DNA from: Diploscapter coronatus
Taxonomy: Eukaryota; Nematoda; Chromadorea; Rhabditida; Rhabditidae
Direction: 5' to 3'
Assembly: GCA_964036155.1 (NCBI GenBank)
Contig: OZ038423.1
Span: 7,083,249-7,147,248 of the forward strand
Length of the DNA: 64,000 bases
This document shows positions 1 through 13,920 of this stretch, piece by piece. Within the stretch, counting starts at the first letter, position 1. The number at the start of each line of letters is the position of its first letter. The position numbers and the translations under genes are program-made. Below the pieces are notes generated by a model that was not told the origin of the DNA, made no database searches, and saw only the letters and a list, made by a program, of their open reading frames with translations.

Positions 1-3000
1 TTTTCGAGGCACAGACCTGAAAGTGAAGGATTAATTTATCTTTGGCATATCTTATTATTTTCAACATCTAAAATCTTCAATTCAACATTATAATAAAAAC
101 TCCAAAATTACATTCAAACATGCGAAACTGTGAAGTGATTTGGAACATTCACAAAGTGTGTGTGTGCATTCATATGACAAACACTAATACTTGACAAGAT
201 ACGTGAAACTTCGTTCTAAATATTCCGAAATTCTATGCATTCATCAATCTTTAAATCTGGGAATAATCATTCCTGGCATTACTGCAAACACAAGGTCAAA
301 ATCGTCAAAAAGTTAACCAGGCAAAATAAGGATTTCAAAGGAAACTTCCTATTAGAATTCCGAGACCCAATGCAGGACATATAAAAACCACCATACCTTC
401 TGAATTATTCGATTGAAATTAAATTTACGATCGCCATTAATTTGTACTTATTAGAAATGTTAGTCAAATTAGGACAGGGGTCTTGCAGATTATATGCTTT
501 CAAAAGATGAAAAAATCGACCCACCAAAGTTGTTGGGGTTCATGAGGAATTGTTTCCCGTCGTTCTTGGGGTCCGGTCTAGAAATTATACAAGGTTTGTT
601 TAGTATAATTTTTCCTTCGAAATTAATTTCTTTGATTCATAATAATTGATGTCGAATAAATCAAATCTTACAAACATAGAAACTTGAAAGTAAAGAAATT
701 GCAGATTTGTTGCAGGCCATTTAGAGAATTCATAAGTAATGTTTTTTTTTCAATTCGCTATAAAAATGTGGATAATTTTCAAATATTTCATCAGTTTAGT
801 TTCTCTAGTTTTCGTAGAAAAAAGTAATAATTAAAAAAAAAATCCTACTTGAAGCAGTTTTCCTGATAGATGCTCTTCCAGACCCTGATGGCCGAATCGC
901 CCTTGTATCCCGTGTATCTCTCCTGGTTCTTCGACAGATCCACGTAGTGCATCGAGGACGAGTCATCGTCTGAAAACAAATGCATTGCTTCTTCTTCTTC
1001 TTCTCCTCGACACATTCAAAATATATCAGCTTCCCCTTTTTTATCCATTGTCTAATCATCCTATTTGCTCAGCTGCACGCGGGACCTTACTCTTCGAAAG
1101 ACTCGTGAATTTATGTGGGAGTAAAAATAGTAGCTGGTATTTTTACGAGCATCAAACCAGATGAACTTTCGTAAATGCACAAAGAATAATCGATTCATCG
1201 AAATTGGCACGATTTAGATGTACGGATTCAAAAGTAACGAATCGAAATCACCTTTATCGACTTCTTCAAAGATAGAATGATTTTATCACAACTATTTTTC
1301 TTTCTCTGCACGTAATACCAAAATGCAGTAATTGTAAAAAAAAAATAATAGAAGGAGTGCCCTTTTTTAATTTAGAAATAGTCAAATTGCCACTTGAAAA
1401 ACAACTTTCTAACCTGACGAAGAAAGAAAACCACAACTACTAACCATCGACTTCACAGAACTTGTCCTCCAAGAGCTCGTCGTGGACGTCCATGTCTTTG
1501 AGCTGTTCCTGCTTGCCCTGTGTTATGCTTCTGTCCACCGGATCGAATGTGTTGCTCTCCTCGTCCTCTCGTTTCTCGCGACATTGCGCTTCTTCTTCCT
1601 CAAACAATCCGCATAGATAAGAATGAAACTTGGTAGGAGTAATTTAGAAATTACCGTAAGCAGTGAGTGCATAAAATAGTTAATAAAAAGGAAGTTCTAG
1701 AAATTAAAAGGGGATTGCACACACTGCTTATTAGGATGTTCTCATGCAGCGAAATGAAAATATTATCATATCCAACTACGGTTTGTAAATTAAATGGAAA
1801 TTGCTTCGAGTATTCTGCTCCCATAAGTGAGTACAGCTGGCAAAAAAGTGATCAATTTTCGTTCAAATCGAGAAGAATGTCTTTTGGTAGAATTGCACTC
1901 ACTTTTGGAAGAAAAGTATTCAGTTAAGACAAAACATGTCAAATCGTTAAACAGTCTTTGAATATGATATCCGCATTTCAAAATAAGATTTGCTTTCACC
2001 AAAATGCCCTGTGCTCCACACACCATGTCCATTCACCATCTACCCTCTACCTCATGATAATCAGCCTGCTTTTTGGTCTCCTTCTTCTCTCTACTTCCTC
2101 TTTTCGCCTGTCCTGCTACAACAGTCTTGGTCTCATTCTTGAGTCCCTTTCCTCGAACTGTGGTTGTATTTTTGAGTCTATTCACCACGGCATCAACAGC
2201 GTTGTTGAGCTGTCTGGGTCTTCGGAGTCCCTCGGGCACTTCGTCATCACAAAACGCGATGCCGCACTGCGACGTGCCGCACTGCCGCGAGTCCGCCCAG
2301 AACGGGCAGTGCTTGTCCATGTTCACCTGCAAAGTGATCAATTGAGCGGCAATTAATGAAGCTTAGAGTGAAATCCTCTAAAGGGTGGGGCTTAATTTTG
2401 ACGAGGCTCAAACATGTTCAACTTGATAACTAAAATATCGGCGCAAGAATAGAGAAAGACGAGGTGTTTTTTTTTTCTTTTTATATTATTATTTTATCTC
2501 TTCAATGTAACTACCACTTGTCTGAATCAAAAATCCAAAAATATCCTTCACTAGATATTTTTCATCTATCAGCTATGAAGAACACTTTCAAGTTGTTATG
2601 CTGTCTGCATACTCTTCTTATCAATGCATTCCATTCGATAAACAGTTAACATCAAGTCTTTCGTCTCTCATCTCGAATCCCGAACGCTGCATTTGGCATC
2701 AAAACGAAAAAAACAACCACTCGACAGTCATTATTTAGCTCAAGTGACTTTCACTTTACGATGACTGCAGAAATGCAGAAGAAGCAGAAGAGAGTGGAAT
2801 GGGGATGTCAAGAAGCAATCAGAATGACCAAACCATTCGAGACTTGATTCGGGAAATGAAACATTTGATTATCGATCATACTTGCGACGCGGTTCTTAGC
2901 GCTACAAGCCGCGAGAGAAATAAGAAGTTTTTGAAAGGGAAAAATAGTCGAATTGCACTCGGATCATTTTTCTCACCAAGATGAATTATTTCTCCATCGG

Positions 3001-3647
3001 TTCGTAGCTCTAAGAGTGCGTTAGAAGTCTGATCACTCATGGATGCATCAAGGATTTGAGGGCCGATTTGAAAATGACCGAATTATAAATAGAAGGAAAT
3101 CGCATGTTAGATGAAACTTTGAATTTTTTGGAAATGAATGTGAATTACGAACCTTGTAGAATTTGAAGAAGTCTCTCTGCAGTATCTTGTGCAGTTTGTC
3201 GAAGACGAGATCGTTGTTGAAGTGATCGATGTTGCTCGAGTCACACGGACATGGCTCCACGGCCTCCGCGTGCTTGCAGAAACATTCTTCTGCAATTCAC
3301 AAAATCAATTTCAACAAAATTCCCTTTCCCAAAAACGACTGTACAGGAATTGTCTGCTTCCATAAATAATTCACAAGTTCGTAAAACTAGAATTCTTACG
3401 CAGAAAAACGACAATTCGAGAAGGTTCTAAATTTACATTTCCGGTTCCAAATGGGAAAATGAAAAATTTGTTCAAAATTACAAAAGTAAAGTAAAAGAAA
3501 TTTTTATCGATTTTTGGGGAAAATGAATGAAAATGACAGACCTTTTGGCTCGAATTGAGCTGCTGCAGGCCAGGCGAGCAACAGGCCGATCAGCCAGAAA
3601 TTCGACCAGGAACAGAGACTGCCACTGGTCCGACACCGACGACGCAT
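1..3647 (-). CDS. ero-1: ERO1 endoplasmic reticulum oxidoreductin, 5' part (runs off the left edge)
   Basis: ERO1 is the ER-lumenal FAD oxidase that reoxidises protein disulfide isomerase. Exons read on the minus strand: 3647-3542, 3289-3153, 2326-2051, 1598-1445, 969-849, 577-525 and 16-1, with phase kept throughout. The start has a signal peptide (hydrophobic core [14 protein letters not shown]) and the ATG lies directly after a CAG, a good trans-splice acceptor. Family landmarks are [24 protein letters not shown], the cysteine cluster beginning [16 protein letters not shown], the [16 protein letters not shown] motif with [13 protein letters not shown], and GLCLEK at the edge. The C-terminal FAD-binding half with the CxxC site lies outside the window. 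Odd: between the cysteine cluster and YVDL there is a long Lys/Glu-rich insert (about residues 120-210). Identification is firm; the acceptor of the fourth exon is a non-consensus TTTGAG. Confidence 0.93.
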
Positions 3648-4682
3648 CTGAAGGCAACACATCATCGTCAGACAAAAAATCGAAGAAAAAAACACGATTT
3701 CATGGAAAAGTACGCAATTACACAGAGCAACGTGTACATATTTCGCTATTCTGCAGGAGAAATCGACCACACGCCACTCGCGCAAACGGGAAATGAAGGC
3801 AAAAATGATGCAAGTCAGACAACAAAGGAGGAGGAGAAGAACTAATAAATTGAAAACGAAAAAGGAAATGGAAAGTCTAATTTTCTATGAAGCGTTTCGA
3901 TTCACACAATTCACCTGCATAGGAGTTTATTGTTTGGAGAGGGACTGTAGGAAGAGGAGGGGGCAGAGAGAGGCAGAAAATAAATGCACAAATGGGTGGG
4001 AAGGGATGGAAAAATGAATGGACCATCAATCGAAAGAAAAGTGAGCTGAACGCAGGAGCTTGCGAAAAGAAAAACTATTTTCGAAAAGTAGTAAAACAGT
4101 TTCAGAAGTTTCGGGCTCTTTGGACAGAATAAAAGCGAACATTCCATCGAAATTGATCAGAAATGCGAAAATGAGGTGAAAAGGGGAAAGAAGAAGACAC
4201 TGTGCCTCCGCACGCACAGAAAATCCGGAAAACCGGACAGAAGATGAAAGGAGAGAGGAGACAAAGAAAGAAAGACTGACAGAAACAGAAAACTGACTGG
4301 CACATTTCACGGGAAGAGGAAAACAAATAGCCGGAAGCATGGAAAAAGGCGGAGAGAGAATGGATATAGCGGGTGGAAGAGAGAAGGAATATGCTTAGGG
4401 CTACGTGTTCTAGAGGAAGAGAGGAGAGAGAGAAAGGGAGGAGAGCATGGATTCGCTCTAGATACTCGACAATAATGAATGAAACTTGGAGGAATCGATT
4501 GTCGATTGAACTGGATAGGTTGAATGTTTGGACGCATGATGAAGAGACAGTGAAGACCCAAATTGAAATGAATCAATGAAACCGAGGTTGGAAAATGATG
4601 AAAAACAATAAAGATCACCCAAAATCACATTCAGGCTAATCTTCACAGAAATTAGAATACAGTATTTCAAGAGTGGAAGAAA
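3648..4682. other. Purine-rich non-coding stretch upstream of ero-1
   Basis: I see no gene here. The plus strand is strongly GA-rich, most clearly from 3790 to 4460, so the ero-1 sense strand is CT-rich. Open frames on the minus strand in this stretch are repetitive Ser/Phe/Leu strings typical of translated CT tracts. It probably holds the ero-1 promoter and the outron removed by trans-splicing. Confidence 0.5.
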
Positions 4683-7600
4683 TTATGCGATGTCATTTCC
4701 CATCTCTTCGAATATCTCGTCGTTGTTGGTCTGTTTGATTCGGACGAATTGCATCGTTGCAGTGGAACGATAAGATGATGGGTCAAAATTCTCTGCAGAA
4801 AAACGTTTTAACTTCATGAAATTTGCCATGTTTAGGATATCGACACATACAGACGCTTAGCTGGACAGACGGTCGTGAGTCTTTTAGTATAATGAGAATT
4901 TCAAAATGATGATGAAACGACGAAGCCTAGCTTGAAGAGCTTCGTTACTTTGCCACCTTATAATTCTTTAATGCCAAATTACCATATCTTTCTACAAGGA
5001 AATGAGATTATTCAACTAGTCCAGTATGATCCCCATGGGCACTCGGCTCAACATCGTGCTCTCCTTGCTGCAGCTCATCTTCGCCTCACTTAGCTTCTAC
5101 TTCGTCGTTCTCCATATCTGTCTTCTTCTCATGACGATGCCCCAATCATTCTTTTCAGGTGTATCGCCGCACGATGCTCGTCAAGTGGAAGCTGAAGATC
5201 TGCGAGGTTGAACTCCAGAAACTCGTCAAAGACCCCAAGACTCACAGTGAGTTTCATAAAATCATCGATAATTTATGAAAATGTAATGAAAGAAGAGAAG
5301 ACTTTTAGACCATAGATGAATCGGAATTTCAATTCTGGCATTCAATTGTTTTCTTAATTTGTTCTTGATTGAACACTTGGTGAGAGTCCGCTTTTCCGGA
5401 AATTTGAAACTCGAATTGTGCATTTTGCACTTGGTTTGAATGGAAAAAGGCAACCCAAGGTTTTACTATTTTAATAAAGTTTTTTTTTCGAAGAATATGC
5501 TCGAGCCGAAAATATAGATTTAGTGTTTCTAATACTTTATACCGTATTATTCAAGAGCTACTAAATTTTCATGCGATAAAAATTTACTATATATGAGATT
5601 TCTTTTCGTTTTCAGCAACTCTGAACGTGGATTTCGACACTCTGCAGGAAGTGCCTGTGGACGCCCTGCTGGAGAAGACTAAGACACATCTGACCAGAAT
5701 GGAGAATTTGGCTAAGGAAGGGACCTCCACTCGGAAACAGACAAGTTAGCATATCTATTTGCACATATCTGTCACGCTCAAATATCCAAATACAGAAATT
5801 TAGAAGAAAATTCGAAATAAATCTTACAGTAAACCTACACTTAATTTATTGGCAGAAATCAATATAATTTAGCGAGTATTATGCACATCTATGCACAGAA
5901 AATAATAATTTTCGGGTATCAGTTTTGAAATAAGGTGAAGATCGCGTGAACTTTTGCTATTTTCATACCCCACCTTATTTCGAATGATAATTGAAAAACT
6001 TAGAAATCAATAAAATGTAGCACATTCGCGAGCATCCAAATTTGAAATCGTCTAAAATTATTCCCTTTCAAAAAATAACTTTTCTACCAAACTCACAAGA
6101 CTTTTCCTGCCGTATTTGGGGTCCTGTACGAGTAATTGCGTCAACTGAAACCGACTTTCCCTGCAGATTTTCTTCTGAGCAGTCACAAATCGCCTGAAAT
6201 ACAGCCTACATTGCATAAAACTGAATAATCTCTTGGAAGGAATGAAATATTGTGAAAAAGAGTGAACTATGATTTGTACCTGCCCATATTTCCCCTGGCC
6301 AAATCCTCGTAGATGGAGCTGTCCTGGAATATGCTCGACCGGTCATTCTCGATGGGAACTTTGCCCACGCAGCGATGGAAAAGAATCTCCGTCCCGTTGT
6401 AGTTGTAAGTGAATGGCCATAGACAACAGTCTTGGTTTCTTAAATTATTACTATATTATTGCGTCATCAATAAGCCATTTTTCTACAATTGATAAGCTGA
6501 TTAGTTGGTAACTTTTTCACAAAATTAATTACTCACATTCAGCTGATGAAATGAATGATTGCTAGTTACTACCATTTTCAATTAGCAGTTTCACTTTTGC
6601 TAATGAGTAACTTCATTCTTCATGCTACTAATCAGTCACTGATCATTAGTTCGAGTAAATTCCAGCATTCATGACCAAGAATAATGATAAAACATTGAAA
6701 AAGAAAATGAAAGATTTTCAGAGTTGAAGAGATGATTAGAATGATCTAAAATGAACTTACAATGCCAATCGTCTGTCGCAGTGCCTTGTGTAGGTCTGTC
6801 TCTTGACGATGGACTTAGTCTCGATGATGACAGAGGCTGTTGTGTTGCGAGGCAGCAGATTCGCGTTGTTCCACTGGTTGTTGAGGAGCAGGGCCAAGCC
6901 GCGGATGTTGTATTGCGCATTGAATTGGTGGTTCTGCAAATTTTGGCAGATTATTTCAGAGACTAGTTTCCTGACTCAAAATTCAGTTATCTTAGAAAAT
7001 GTTTCAAATGAAATTCATGAGGTTCAGCTGATTGTGGACAATTATTGCAAATTATGGTGGAAATAAATTTTAAGCCTCGAAAAGTAATCAAACTATTCTG
7101 AGTTCGTTTCTTCACATTTTTTCAAACAAACTACTGTAAACCTAAGAAGATATCGAGCGAAGATCAGCATGATTCATTTCACTCTTTCGGCTATTATGCT
7201 ATTGCGCTTCACTCGATATATCAAAACACTCCACTCCTTACATGCTTATATTTGTAGAAATGTCGATGGAGAGCGAAATCGCTCTGGTAGATAGTGACTT
7301 TGAAGAGATTGAGTACGTTCTCCCCCTCGTAGCAGATGAACAGAGTGGGCTCGGTCGTGAACGTGTCTGACTCGGTCAGACGGAACCACTGACGAGGGAT
7401 CAGGAGGGTTAGACTGCAAATGAAAAATAAAGCTGAACTCATTCTTCGACGTTAATTTTGGTCAATGGCTCATATTCAGGAAAATCTAGGACTGTCGAAA
7501 TTGAATTCCCTAACTCATCTTCACTAACTGCGTTTTTGAAGTTGAAGTTATCCTTAAGAAAATGTAAAATAGAAAAAGATAGGTTTCATCATTTCGTCAC

Positions 7601-9522
7601 CTTGTCAAAAGGCAGCTGCCAAAAACCATCATTGAATTACGTAAATTAGATAGGACCGTCTACTTGTCCTCTTTTTATTTATTTTGAGCCAGTTTTTTTC
7701 TACATTTCAAAGTGCCAGGCACACACGTATTCGTGTGTGTTTATCGATCAAAATTACTTGTTGAATTTTAAAAGTGGGTGGTATTTTTTTTCTAAATTCA
7801 CCAAATGTACCTAACAACTGGAAGAGGAATGGGCTTTCCAGGCTCGAATATAATAGCATCTCTGAGTGGTTCTTCGACTGATTGCAGATGTTTGCTTGCC
7901 AGAGAGCCACAGAACTTCGACACATCAGTGCCCCGATATCGCTCTGCAATTTTTCATATATTGTTCTGTTTGTAAGATTCGTAGTCAATGAATAAATTCA
8001 GTTGAGAGTGCAATTTTGCGACAATTTCCCTATCTTCTATCCATTTTCTTTTTTGCGAGATTGTGCTCACTTATGAAAAACCTAATCACAAGAAAAAATT
8101 TCTCATGGACAATTAATGAAAGGGAACAGATTTTTTTTTAAAATCCCACCTCCATAGAGGTATATTTTCTCGTCCTGCTCAGCAATCCCATCATTGAAGT
8201 AGTCCCTCGAGGGGAATGGCATATCGTCCAGTCCTTCAGCCTGCATTTCCTCGAAAGCCCTCTCCAGTTTCCATCGAAGGAGCTTTTGCAATCGATCCGG
8301 GTTCTCTAATAATTACTGTTATCATCAGTCATAATGTAGGGGGATTTTAGCAAAAGTTCATTTTTTCAGGAAAATGAAACATTTTCATTTAACTTTGCAC
8401 TATTTTGAACGAATGATATTAAGTTCGGAACTGAATTATTCAGAATTTTCCGAAAAATGGACTTCCAGCTTTTTGTTTATTCGACATTAACATTGAAGTA
8501 GTAAGCTTCTTCTATCACGAAAATGTTATCATTCTATATAGTTCAACGAGTCATGGATATTCTTCTTCAAATAACTTTTACAGTATCTCCAAAAGCATTT
8601 TTTTTTAAATATCTTCTTCATCGCTCGAATCATAAATGTGCAGCTATTTTTGAGTGATCTGGACTTATGATTCATTAGTTTCTCACAGACAATATGAGAT
8701 TCAGGCAAGAATAGCCTACATATGACAAGCTGCCAAGTCTGCTACTAGAAAAACTTGATTCATGTTTGTTTGCTAGAAGAGAGCATCATGGTCAAAGTAC
8801 CCAAGTCTTCCATCACTTGAATATTTTTCCGAGATTCGAATTGCTTTCTCACGGAGAAAAAAATTCAGAAATGTTTCAAAACAAAATGCTCGATCAATTG
8901 ACCGATCTCTCGCATCTCTGGAAAAGCGGAAAGCAATTCAACATATCCGAATATCCGACAATCATTGAAACAGAATAACTGATTTCAAACTAGAATCTCC
9001 AAGAGAAATCGAAATTTCTAGATACTGTATCACTTTTAGTAAAAGAATCCTCAGCAGACATGTAAATAAAAACCCGCACCCGCAGGCCGGGTGTTCTTTT
9101 GGGGAAAAACCTGATGGGTGCGGATCGAAGATGTTAGAAATGATGCATGCGGGTGTCAAAATTAAAAAAAGGAAAAAGAGTTCCATGTCTGATTCTCAAA
9201 TGCCCACTTGAGAATTGTTGATATTCAAAAGTAAAAGATAGAACATTGTTAACAAATTTGAATGAAGACCAGCTTTTCGAGTAAATCAAAATGTCTCGCC
9301 TACCTCTCCACTCAACCCTCTTGGCGCTACGACTCTGGCAGGCTGCATCGTGGCGACTGGCTGCTCTGTTGTGGTTGTGCTTGTCGCGACTGAGCTCCTA
9401 ATTGGACTGAAGAGATGGGCATAGAAGGAAGGCTGGAAGAGCAGGGCCGCAGAGATCGGGCGGATGGTCGAAGACAGGAATAGACATAGGAAAAAGGGCA
9501 AGATGAAGTAGGTTAGGTGCAT
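4683..9522 (-). CDS. Secreted protein of unknown family, 404 aa
   Basis: Eight exons are proposed: 9522-9304, 8303-8150, 7943-7811, 7413-7242, 6933-6761, 6438-6280, 6193-6097 and 4790-4683; all junction phases agree. The start is chosen because CAG-cc-ATG follows a pyrimidine run (trans-splice type) and gives a clear signal peptide (MHLTYFILPFFLCLFLSS, cleavage near PISA-A). After a Ser/Thr/Pro-rich linker come an amphipathic segment (PDRLQKLLRWKLERAFEEMQ), a beta-rich middle (LLIPRQWFRLTESDTF, LFICYEGENVLNLF), a probable N-glycosylation site (NTT), a KRQ basic site and a cysteine segment CCLWPFTYNYNGTEILFHRC. That segment resembles the first half of a fibronectin type II module, but the second half is missing. 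The last exon is the weakest, since an unrelated plus-strand gene lies in the intron before it. I do not recognise the family. Confidence 0.68.
5026..5749 (+). CDS. Small single-pass membrane protein nested in an opposite-strand intron, 99 aa
   Basis: Exons 5026-5103, 5159-5246 and 5616-5749 join in phase to 99 residues. An AG right before the ATG (ccag-t-ATG) could take a spliced leader. The N-terminus is one hydrophobic segment (IVLSLLQLIFASLSFYFV) followed by a basic YRRTMLVKWKLK, which suggests a signal anchor; the rest is charged and helical (VELQKLVKDPK, then VDALLEKTKTHLTRMENLAKE). The second and third exons have strong splice sites (TTTTCAG acceptors, GTGAGT donor). The first donor is weak and could lie 3 bases further on. 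It lies inside the last intron of the opposite-strand secreted protein gene. I do not recognise the family. Confidence 0.6.
9066..9166. repeat. GC-rich palindromic element in the first intron of the secreted protein gene
   Basis: In an AT-rich intron there is a short GC-rich block in which CCCGCACCCGC near 9071-9081 is answered by the complementary GGGTGCGG near 9116-9123 and GCGGGTGT near 9149-9156. This gives nested inverted repeats of the kind seen in small non-autonomous DNA elements. No target duplication was identified. Confidence 0.4.
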
Positions 9523-10267
9523 GGCTGATAGATGATAGAAGGAATAGAGGGGCAGTGCAGAGGACAGGAGTGTGAGCCAGCCAGACGGGAGAATTTCCAT
9601 GAGAATGGAAGAAGAAGAATGGGTATGGGGGCTTTTTCTGCTTGTCTTTCTGTTTTTCTATGTTCTTTTTCCTGCATCTATCGCTTATCTGATCAAGAAT
9701 TACATTAGTGGCAGAAAAGAGGATAGAGGGGAAAAGCATATCATCAAATTCGCCCTCCCTCCCTCCTCTGAAAACGTTTCTCGCCTACAGTCTCCTTTCC
9801 TCTTCTTTCATTTTTCTCGAGTTTTTAGCTGGCTCACTCCAAAACGAAAACATAATTCGAAGTGTAAGTCAGACGATGCAATTTTCAACATAACTTCTAA
9901 AAAATAATGAAAATAATATTAGAATTGCAACACATATTCTTTTATTTCTCTGAAATACCTTCCATTCATATTCTTTTTCATTTCACTTTCAAGTTTGATT
10001 GATTCAGAAAAAAGATTTCCGTCAAAACAACACACAAAATCGCTGTGTTAATCGACGATGATCTACCGACAAAAATAATCGGAGATCGTTTTGAGCTTAG
10101 GAAATGGAAGGGGAAGATTTTGCTCAGAATAAAAATTGTGCTTTGCTTCATGGATTTCAAAACAAGCGAATTTTCTGTAGTAGGAAAAATGGCAGCTCAA
10201 AAATGTTAGAATCTATTAGTATCTTCATTCATCACTCACTACAGAGTGCTTCTTCATTTTTTCAAAA
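9523..10267. other. Intergenic stretch between the secreted protein gene and rnf-113
   Basis: No gene can be supported. A plus-strand open frame at about 9602-9907 has one hydrophobic stretch but no splice or leader signal, and it overlaps the promoter side of the minus-strand gene. The right part is AT-rich 3' flank of rnf-113. Confidence 0.4.
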
Positions 10268-10273
10268 TTTATT
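10268..10273 (-). terminator. Poly(A) signal of rnf-113
   Basis: AATAAA on the minus strand about 50 bases after the rnf-113 stop codon. Confidence 0.6.
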
Positions 10274-10320
10274 TCAAATACTTTGTATTTAACAAAAATA
10301 ATAAATATCAAAAGACACGT

Positions 10321-12587
<2,267 letters not shown>

Positions 12588-12966
12588 TGAGCGGTTTCTG
12601 AAAAAATTAAAACGTTAGTGAGCTAAAAATCTAGAATAAAATCGAAAAGCGAGTGGTCAAAATCAAGAAAATGAAAGAAAATTGAAATTTAGAAGAAAGG
12701 AATCAATTGCGAAAATATTTTTAAAGTAGGGCAGAGAAATGCAAGAGTGGTGCAGGGAAAGGATATGAAGAGAAAGAAGAGCAGAGATATTCTTTCAGGC
12801 GAATATTTCACTTTTCTGTTTGAAATTCAGAATCAGGAATTCAATCGCTAATGCTTTCAAGCGTTTATTCAGTATATGGATGAGCAATGTTTTCTATCAA
12901 CGTTTCCTGATGCTTTCATGCTTTTTTTTCCGAGCCTGAATATGTTCATTAAATTCCTCAATCATT

Positions 12967-13430
12967 CTAAATCAGCCTACTTTTCCTGTGACTCCCGGTG
13001 ACTTGACCTCAGTGTAGTTCTGGTGGTAAAGATAAAACTTGTTTTCCTTGCAAAATATTGATTCCTATCAAATTAAAAAAGCCAATTACTCTATGAATAT
13101 TCAAGATTATGCATGATGTTGAATAGAATTTGAAATTGAATAAATTCAAAATCGGGATTACAGCGATAAAGGCTTTTAAGTCAGGCCAGCAGGAATTACG
13201 AAGATTTGATTCTGAAGTGATGCGAAAATGCAGAAAACAAGTAACATTTCATGAACCTGGATTTCTCAGTAATTTTACAACAAAATCCCTACCTTGTGCA
13301 GGTTTCCTCTGTCCCTTTTCACTGCCCCCAACTCCTGCTCCAGTAGGTGTATATTTATGCGGAGTGCCGGCCTTGTTCTTCTTCTTGCCCTCCTTGTGAC
13401 ACACTCCCAGTCCTGTCGGAGTTTAGTTGA
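12967..13430 (-). CDS. Possible two-exon fragment of an unidentified gene
   Basis: Two GC-richer blocks, about 13430-13293 and 13046-12967, are separated by an intron-like gap with a GTAGGG donor. The exon frame that keeps phase 0 gives a coiled-coil-like peptide (HLLEQELGAVKRDRG, then HKENKFYLYHQNY) and a stop at 12967. A second frame (KYTPTGAGVGGSEKG) is also open and would end at about 13009, so the frame is not decided. No start codon was found. This could instead be conserved non-coding sequence. Confidence 0.25.
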
Positions 13431-13920
13431 CTGTCTTCTCTGTCTCTGCTGACTTCAGATGAGTGTATGTCCGCTTCAAATACTTTGTTACCAAAAATGA
13501 GTACTTTGTTGCCGAACATTTTTGTGCTAAAAATATTGGCAAATCTATTGCAAGTGCCTAATTCGTTTGTTAACGTAGAATACTATTTCAGTTTTGACAT
13601 TTTTTTTTTATAATCGCTGCACTCGTCGTTTCTTATTTATAATATTTCGTTGAATTTTTTTTGTAATATGAAAAATTATCATTCTTTAAAAATGCTATTT
13701 TGATTAGAGTGAAGGCAAAAACGAAATTTGAAAATTTTCAGAACCTATTGGATGATTTAATATTTTCATCTGTCAAGTCATTGATTTGCAGATTTTTATT
13801 TGTACCGTATTGTTGTTGAAGTGTGAATTAAGGGGGTTAAGCCATAGCTGATGAAGGCTTGATTTGTAAGAGGGAATGGAAGGGAAGGGGATGAAATAGA
13901 GCAGTCGGACAGTCTGGAAA

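Noticed and set aside
6285..6437. Possible TGF-beta-like cysteine knot in the secreted protein (C-x9-CC, and a C-terminal segment with a similar Pro/Met spacing).
   Set aside because: The CxGxC pair, the CCxP pair and the final CxC of the family are missing, so the likeness is too weak to name it.
9602..9907. Plus-strand open frame with one hydrophobic segment.
   Set aside because: It lies over the start region of the minus-strand secreted protein gene, has no acceptor or partner exon, and its second half is low-complexity.
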